Made by a program: the position numbers and the translations under genes. DNA of 16,989 bases from Spirochaetia bacterium (GTDB lineage: Bacteria > Spirochaetota > Spirochaetia > Treponematales > Treponemataceae), in NCBI GenBank assembly GCA_900769975.1, contig CAAGIR010000065.1:1-16989 (forward strand), read 5' to 3'. The stretch's first letter is position 1; every line of letters starts with the position of its first letter. Below are positions 13,310-16,989 of this stretch, piece after piece. The notes under the pieces are model-generated. The model was given only the letters and a program-made list of their open reading frames with translations, made no database searches and was not told where the DNA came from.

Positions 13310-14327
13310 TTTTTTACGAAAGAATGTTTTGGGTGTGCTTGTTTGCGTGGCTATTGCAATTCCTGCGTATTTTTTGGGGAAGGCTTTTCCTGTTGTCGGC
13401 GGACCTGTTTTTGCTATCCTTATCGGGATGATTCTTGCGCTTATTATTAAAAACAGGTCTTTTATTCAGGATGGGGTCACTTTTACATCGAAAAAAATCT
13501 TGCAATATGCTGTAATTCTTTTGGGTTTTGGGCTGAATATTTCGGAAATTCTTGCTAAGGGGGCACAATCGCTTCCGATTATAATTGTTACGATTTCTAC
13601 TGCACTTATTGTGGCTTTTGTTGTTTCTAAGCTTTTGAAAATTCCTTCGAAAGTTTCGACGCTGATTGGTGTGGGTTCGTCTATTTGCGGGGGTTCTGCT
13701 ATTGCGGCGGCGGCTCCTGTTGTGGATGCTGATGATTCTGAAATTGCTCAGGCTATTTCTGTTATTTTCCTTTTTAATATTCTTGCGGCGCTTATTTTTC
13801 CTTCTCTGGGGGGCATTATTGGTCTTTCTGATGAAGGTTTTGGGCTTTTTGCCGGGACGGCTGTAAATGATACTTCTTCTGTTACGGCGGCGGCTAGTGC
13901 CTGGGATGGTATTCATGGTTCTAATACTTTAAATGATGCTACGATTGTGAAACTTACCCGTACGCTTGCAATTATTCCGATAACTTTGGTTCTTGCCCTT
14001 GTTCGCATGAGAAAAGAACGTAAGGAAGCTGCTGGTTCTCCTGTAAAAAGCAGTTTTTCGTTTGCAAAGATTTTTCCGTTTTTTGTAATTTGGTTTGTGC
14101 TTGCTTCTGTGATTACGACGGTTTTTAATCTAGGTTCTGAAGTAACTGCCCCGCTTAAATTTTTGAGTAAATTCTTTATCATTATGGCTATGGGTGCTAT
14201 CGGGTTGAATACAAATATTGTAAAACTGGTAAAAAGCGGTGCCCGTCCGATTCTACTTGGTTTTATCTGCTGGTTGTCTGTGAGTGCGGCAAGTCTGCTT
14301 ATGCAGCATATTCTACATATTTGGTAG
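13296..14327 (+). CDS. YeiH-family (PF03601) putative sulfate exporter-type membrane protein
   Basis: The 343-aa product is a polytopic membrane protein with about ten hydrophobic segments. It carries the family's conserved central blocks: LLGFGLNISEIL, GVGSSICGGSAIAAAAPVV, FAGTAVNDTSSVTAAA and, near the end, MAMGAIGLNTN. The family is annotated as putative sulfate exporters, but substrates are poorly established. I start at ATG 13296 because it begins the conserved region and has a GGAG 7 nt upstream. An in-frame TTG at 13260 would add 12 residues and lies upstream of the GGAGG. Its 3' end is overlapped by an antisense remnant reading frame (14299 onward). No neighbour points to a pathway. 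Confidence 0.9.
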   Translation: MRFVDFLRKNVLGVLVCVAIAIPAYFLGKAFPVVGGPVFAILIGMILALIIKNRSFIQDGVTFTSKKILQYAVILLGFGLNISEILAKGAQSLPIIIVTISTALIVAFVVSKLLKIPSKVSTLIGVGSSICGGSAIAAAAPVVDADDSEIAQAISVIFLFNILAALIFPSLGGIIGLSDEGFGLFAGTAVNDTSSVTAAASAWDGIHGSNTLNDATIVKLTRTLAIIPITLVLALVRMRKERKEAAGSPVKSSFSFAKIFPFFVIWFVLASVITTVFNLGSEVTAPLKFLSKFFIIMAMGAIGLNTNIVKLVKSGARPILLGFICWLSVSAASLLMQHILHIW

Positions 14328-14767
14328 GTGGCTGGGAAGGTGGTTGCATTTTTGGTGGGTGGCAAAAATGCACTTTATTCTTGAAAGGGATTTCGCCCGT
14401 TTCATTTTTTTTATCGGTTTCTGACTGGTGCTCGGGCAAGTCTTCTGACTGAATCTGACTTTCCGTTTCTTTTAAAACTTTCTTATATTCTTCGTAAAGG
14501 CTATGGGCAAATTCTTTCAGCATTATGTTGGCTGAATTGAGCAGTTTTTTTAATTTCTTCTTCCGTGATTTGCGGATTCTAAATTATGGCAGCCAGATGT
14601 TCGTCCTTGCAGACCAGGTACGCTGCCTTTAAGTTTTTGCTCTTTGCAAGGTTCAGGCGGACTTCTTTCATTTTGTCAAAAACTGCACGCTGCCCGTCGG
14701 TGGCAAGGCTTGCACGCCAGTCAATCCGGGCATTTTTTCTTGTCCTGCTAATATCTTTTAAAAACTT
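14299..14767 (-). pseudogene. Broken gene encoding an apparent HRDC domain
   Basis: Reading the minus strand from 14767 gives KFLKDISRTRKNARIDW, then a stretch beginning QRAVFDKMKEVRLNLAKSKN (from 14692) and AAYLVCKDEHLAAII. It is interrupted by a TAG (14581-14579) and continues NPQITEEEIKK. At a run of seven As (14551-14545) the sensible frame shifts to LLNSANIMLKEFAHSLYEEY and runs on to a stop at 14299. A TAA lies just upstream (14770-14768), preceded by more coding-like sequence. The spacing of hydrophobic, RxxLA and AYxV...DxxL...P positions matches the HRDC nucleic-acid-binding domain of RecQ and RNase D, and of some DGR accessory proteins; this is my recognition by eye. The FGE-domain gene lies directly upstream on the same strand. 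Confidence 0.55.
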
Positions 14768-14824
14768 TTATGGCGGATTACGGAAACTTTCCTGCCGCCG
14801 AAAGCTTATAGAGCTGGACCCGCA

Positions 14825-14842
14825 CTTCCGCACAAGCGGAAG
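14825..14842. repeat. Second short palindrome after the FGE-domain gene
   Basis: CTTCCGC-ACAA-GCGGAAG is a perfect 7-bp stem with a 4-nt loop, about 25 bp beyond the hairpin at the stop codon. No T tract follows on either strand. It may be another structure of the same cassette or an imperfect terminator. Confidence 0.5.
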
Positions 14843-14866
14843 ATTTTAATAACTTCCTTGCAGAGC

Positions 14867-14886
14867 CAGCCAACGCTAGTTGGCTG
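14867..14886. repeat. 8-bp stem, 4-nt loop palindrome across the stop codon (DGR-type cruciform)
   Basis: On the minus strand CAGCCAAC-TAGC-GTTGGCTG forms a perfect 8-bp stem with a tetraloop. The loop includes the TAG stop codon of the FGE-domain gene. DGRs carry a GC-rich hairpin of about this size just after the variable region, where it enhances retrohoming. Lack of a following T tract argues against a simple terminator. Sequence is seen; the DGR role is inferred. Confidence 0.6.
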
Positions 14887-16810
14887 AACGCACAACCCGG
14901 AAACCAAAGTAGTTCCAACGGTTATACGGGTAGTAGTCGTCACGGTCGACAACCTCACAGAAGTTAGCGTTGTAATACCAATTACCGCCACGCAGCACAC
15001 GGTAAGAACCCGTGGCGGCGCCGGTATCAGCGGTGGAGCTGTTTATGCTGATATTACGCCAGTCCCAGCACCATTCCCCTACGTTTCCGCTCATGTCGTA
15101 AAGTCCGTAGCCGTTCTCTTTCTTTGTTTTTACTTCCCTTGTTCCAGTGTCGCTCGTATTACCGGTATACCACGCAACGTCATCTATTGTGTCGCTTCCT
15201 GCGTAGGTGTAGTTTTTTCCTCCTCGTGCAAGCCATTCCCATTCTGCTTCCGTCGGCAGGCGGTAGCCGTTGGCTGTAAAGTCGCAGGCTGAAGCAGAAC
15301 CGCTTATTGTATAGCAAGGTTTAAGATATTCCTTTATGGAAAGTTTATTACAGTATACAAGAGCGTCGTACCAGTTCACATAGTTTACAGGGTTGTTCAA
15401 AACATTATCTCCTGTAAGTTTATTTCCGTCTTTATCGTATGCAGATGCCCCACTCGGATCACTTCCGACAACTTCTTTGTATTCGCCTCGTGTTACTTCG
15501 TGGTCACAGACGATTAAATCCGGGATTGTAATCTGTCTTCCGCTTACAAATACATCTGATTCTGGTGTCCAGGTTTCGCTTCCTGTGATTGAAACAGCCG
15601 GAATTTTCACAAAGCCTTCCGAGATATAATCTTTATTTACTAAAACATTACATTCGTATTTTTCGCCCTTGTTTCCCAACACGTCATAAGTTACGAAGGT
15701 GTAGGTGTAGTATGCTTTTGTGCCGTCAATCTCGCTGAATGTCTTGTTTGCAGTTCCTTTCTTTACGGTTACGGCTTCGCTTGATTCGCTAGCGGAAGTT
15801 CCGTCGTTGCTTGTAAAGGTTATGTCTGCATGGTCGTAGTCACTGTCTTCTGGTTCGTTCCAGTTGATTGTTATTGTAGCAGACTCGCTTGAATATTCTT
15901 TACTTGTTACCTTTACTTTTCCAGGGGCTGTAAAGTCAAAATTGTCTATCGTAATCTGTTCGGCTTCTTCCCTTCCTGCTTCGTCTATGGCGGCTACGGT
16001 GTATGTGCCGTTTGCACTTTCGTCGGTTGCTTCTATGTCAAAAGTCCATACGGCATTGTCTTTGGTTACGGTTGCCTCTTTTGCTTTCTCGTCTGCAAGG
16101 AGTGTTTTTGCAATGAGGGAACCGTCTTTTTTCCAGACTACATTCTTTACATTGCTTGCCGTGGTTATGCTTGCAGTTACGGTTACTTTTGAGTTGCTTT
16201 TGTTTCCTGTGTAGCCGTTTTCCTGCGGTACGGTCGCTTTTAGGTCAATCTTTAATGTTTCGCTGGCATCTACTGCCTTTGGAGTTCCCTTTACGGTTTT
16301 GCCTTCGCTCTTGTTTCCGCTTGTGTCTACGGTTTTTACTGTAAAGGTGTACTCAGTGCCGTTTTCAAGTCCGCTTACATAGCAGCCGCCGGCACCTTTT
16401 CCTGCCATCATTGTTTTGGAATCCAGGGCTGGAAGCACTACACGACTATTCTGGATACTTTCGATATAGCTTACTTCGTAACCGTAGATGTCGCTGTCCC
16501 CTGCGTCCTTCCATGTAAGGAGGACGCGGCTGTCTTTTGCCTGGGCGGCAAGATCCGTAATATTGGCAGGGGCGATTTCGTCTGCCTTTTTGTCTACATA
16601 CTCCGTTTTTGTTTCTGTAATCGTTTTTTCCTTAATGCTTACTGTTGCAACGCTTACAGGGCTGTTTTCTATTCCTGTTTTAACGGCAATTGCCTTTACT
16701 GTTACGTCGGTTGTAAACTCTACAGGCTCGCTGTATTTTGTGCTTTCTGCAGTCGGTATAGTTCCGTCTGTAGTGTAGTAGATTGCAGCTCCTTCTGTAG
16801 AAGTCTCCAT
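14876..16810 (-). CDS. 5'-truncated modular FGE-sulfatase-fold protein, DGR variable-protein type
   Basis: The 644-aa reading frame begins inside a chitobiase/hexosaminidase C-terminal-like repeat (1-60, IYYTTDGTIPT). It then has FN3 (~80-170), an Ig/bacterial-repeat region (~171-283), a second FN3 (~284-383) and an FGE-sulfatase (C-type-lectin fold) domain (~390-644) with YRLPTEAEWEWLARGG, GLYDMSGNVGEW and RVLRGGNW...GFRVVRS. It lacks the catalytic cysteine arrangement of true FGE, as expected for a ligand-binding use of the fold. The last ~35 codons look hypervariable. Family members carry a signal peptide; here there is none, and the frame is closed upstream by TGA (16873-16871), so the N-terminus is lost. 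AAAGG lies upstream of ATG 16810, but the start is probably not original. Confidence 0.8.
   Translation of the reverse strand: METSTEGAAIYYTTDGTIPTAESTKYSEPVEFTTDVTVKAIAVKTGIENSPVSVATVSIKEKTITETKTEYVDKKADEIAPANITDLAAQAKDSRVLLTWKDAGDSDIYGYEVSYIESIQNSRVVLPALDSKTMMAGKGAGGCYVSGLENGTEYTFTVKTVDTSGNKSEGKTVKGTPKAVDASETLKIDLKATVPQENGYTGNKSNSKVTVTASITTASNVKNVVWKKDGSLIAKTLLADEKAKEATVTKDNAVWTFDIEATDESANGTYTVAAIDEAGREEAEQITIDNFDFTAPGKVKVTSKEYSSESATITINWNEPEDSDYDHADITFTSNDGTSASESSEAVTVKKGTANKTFSEIDGTKAYYTYTFVTYDVLGNKGEKYECNVLVNKDYISEGFVKIPAVSITGSETWTPESDVFVSGRQITIPDLIVCDHEVTRGEYKEVVGSDPSGASAYDKDGNKLTGDNVLNNPVNYVNWYDALVYCNKLSIKEYLKPCYTISGSASACDFTANGYRLPTEAEWEWLARGGKNYTYAGSDTIDDVAWYTGNTSDTGTREVKTKKENGYGLYDMSGNVGEWCWDWRNISINSSTADTGAATGSYRVLRGGNWYYNANFCEVVDRDDYYPYNRWNYFGFRVVRSAN
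14899..15001 (-). other. Putative DGR variable region in the FGE-domain 3' end
   Basis: Between the conserved RVLRGG and GFRVVRS anchors (residues 604-641) at least 13 codons have the form NNC (TAC, GAC, AAC, TTC, GTC), with TAT and AAT besides. They sit where FGE-fold DGR proteins carry Asn-rich template AAY codons. Tyr, Asp and Phe at these sites can each arise from AAC by changing adenines only, the DGR mutation signature. No template repeat is in this window to confirm it. Confidence 0.55.
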
Positions 16811-16852
16811 CGTTACCTTTACGCCGTCTTCTGTTGCCGTTATTTTGCAGAT

Positions 16853-16989
16853 GCCCTGAAAGCTACAGGCTCAAAAACGGCAAAGGAAGCCATAAAGATT
16901 TATGAATGTATTTTTACGGCAGAAAAGAAACTGCGTAATCTGTTCAGAGAAAATAAAATTTCTGAAGATGACTTTTTAAGGCTGAGGAA
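16853..16989 (+). pseudogene. Partial plus-strand coding fragment at the right edge, unidentified
   Basis: An open plus-strand frame runs to the window end, with coding-like, helix-rich sequence such as SKTAKEAIKIYECIFTAEKK followed by RNLFRENKISEDDFLRLR. No start codon or Shine-Dalgarno precedes it: sensible coding begins abruptly at ~16850, against the truncated 5' end of the opposite-strand FGE gene. It is either the 3' part of a broken gene or a gene rearranged at this junction. I do not recognise the family. Confidence 0.35.

Noticed and set aside
14586..14849. Plus-strand 87-aa open frame
   Set aside because: It is the antisense shadow of the HRDC-like remnant, is rich in Arg, Leu, Phe and Ser, and has no ribosome binding site.
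14328..14866. A DGR template repeat next to the variable gene
   Set aside because: I looked in the downstream remnant region on both strands and saw no sequence resembling 14899-15001; only the short word GTTGGCTGAA recurs (14527 area), too little to be a template.
14867..14886. Palindrome at the FGE gene end as an ordinary terminator
   Set aside because: No T tract follows on the minus strand, and the stem begins inside the coding region over the stop codon.
15393..16778. Several plus-strand open frames opposite the FGE-domain gene
   Set aside because: They are Ser/Val/Phe-rich shadows of the modular repeat protein on the other strand.

Overview
The window looks like chromosomal DNA from a host-associated, plant-fibre-using spirochaete of the Treponema type. 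This is an inference from gene content: AT-rich DNA, a PF09820/PD-(D/E)XK protein of the kind abundant in treponemes, an intracellular GH10 xylanase, class II galT, and a formylglycine-enzyme-fold (FGE) surface-type protein resembling Treponema TvpA. No rRNA, tRNA or CRISPR array was found.

Layout. Positions 1-2100 (minus strand) hold the first codons of an unknown gene, a possible 11-codon leader ORF and asnB with its own promoter, leader terminator and distal Shine-Dalgarno. A divergent lipoprotein gene (2186-3067) encodes a probable permuted papain-fold hydrolase. Positions 3145-6249 form a vitamin B6 unit: pdxS-pdxT (minus) diverging from a MocR/PdxR-type regulator (plus). At 6310-7533 a standalone RnfC-like iron-sulfur protein sits behind a near-consensus promoter overlapped by a TetR-style palindrome. 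Positions 7675-11349 are a minus-strand carbohydrate group: galT, an orphan CitB/DcuR-type response regulator, then a GH10 xylanase without signal peptide. At 11500-13065 is an AAA-like/PD-(D/E)XK protein, followed by a GC-rich palindromic spacer and a YeiH-family transporter (13296-14327).

The right end is the most unusual part. A minus-strand gene (14876-16810) encodes chitobiase-C-like, FN3/Ig-like and C-terminal FGE domains. Its last ~35 codons look like the variable region of a diversity-generating retroelement (DGR): there are many NNC codons in the FGE scaffold, ending in a conserved GFRVVRS tail. A perfect 8-bp stem/4-nt loop palindrome lies across the stop codon. Directly downstream, in the same orientation, is a broken gene with an apparent HRDC domain, a recognised DGR accessory type. 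No reverse transcriptase or template repeat is visible, and the FGE gene lacks its 5' end (no signal peptide, stop just upstream). I read this as a decayed DGR cassette or a remote variable locus served in trans.

A second theme is unusual translation initiation. asnB, galT, the lipoprotein gene and the PD-(D/E)XK gene lack a good Shine-Dalgarno next to the start. Two of these have a strong Shine-Dalgarno far upstream with intervening inverted repeats, and two have promoters placing the transcript start on the ATG.
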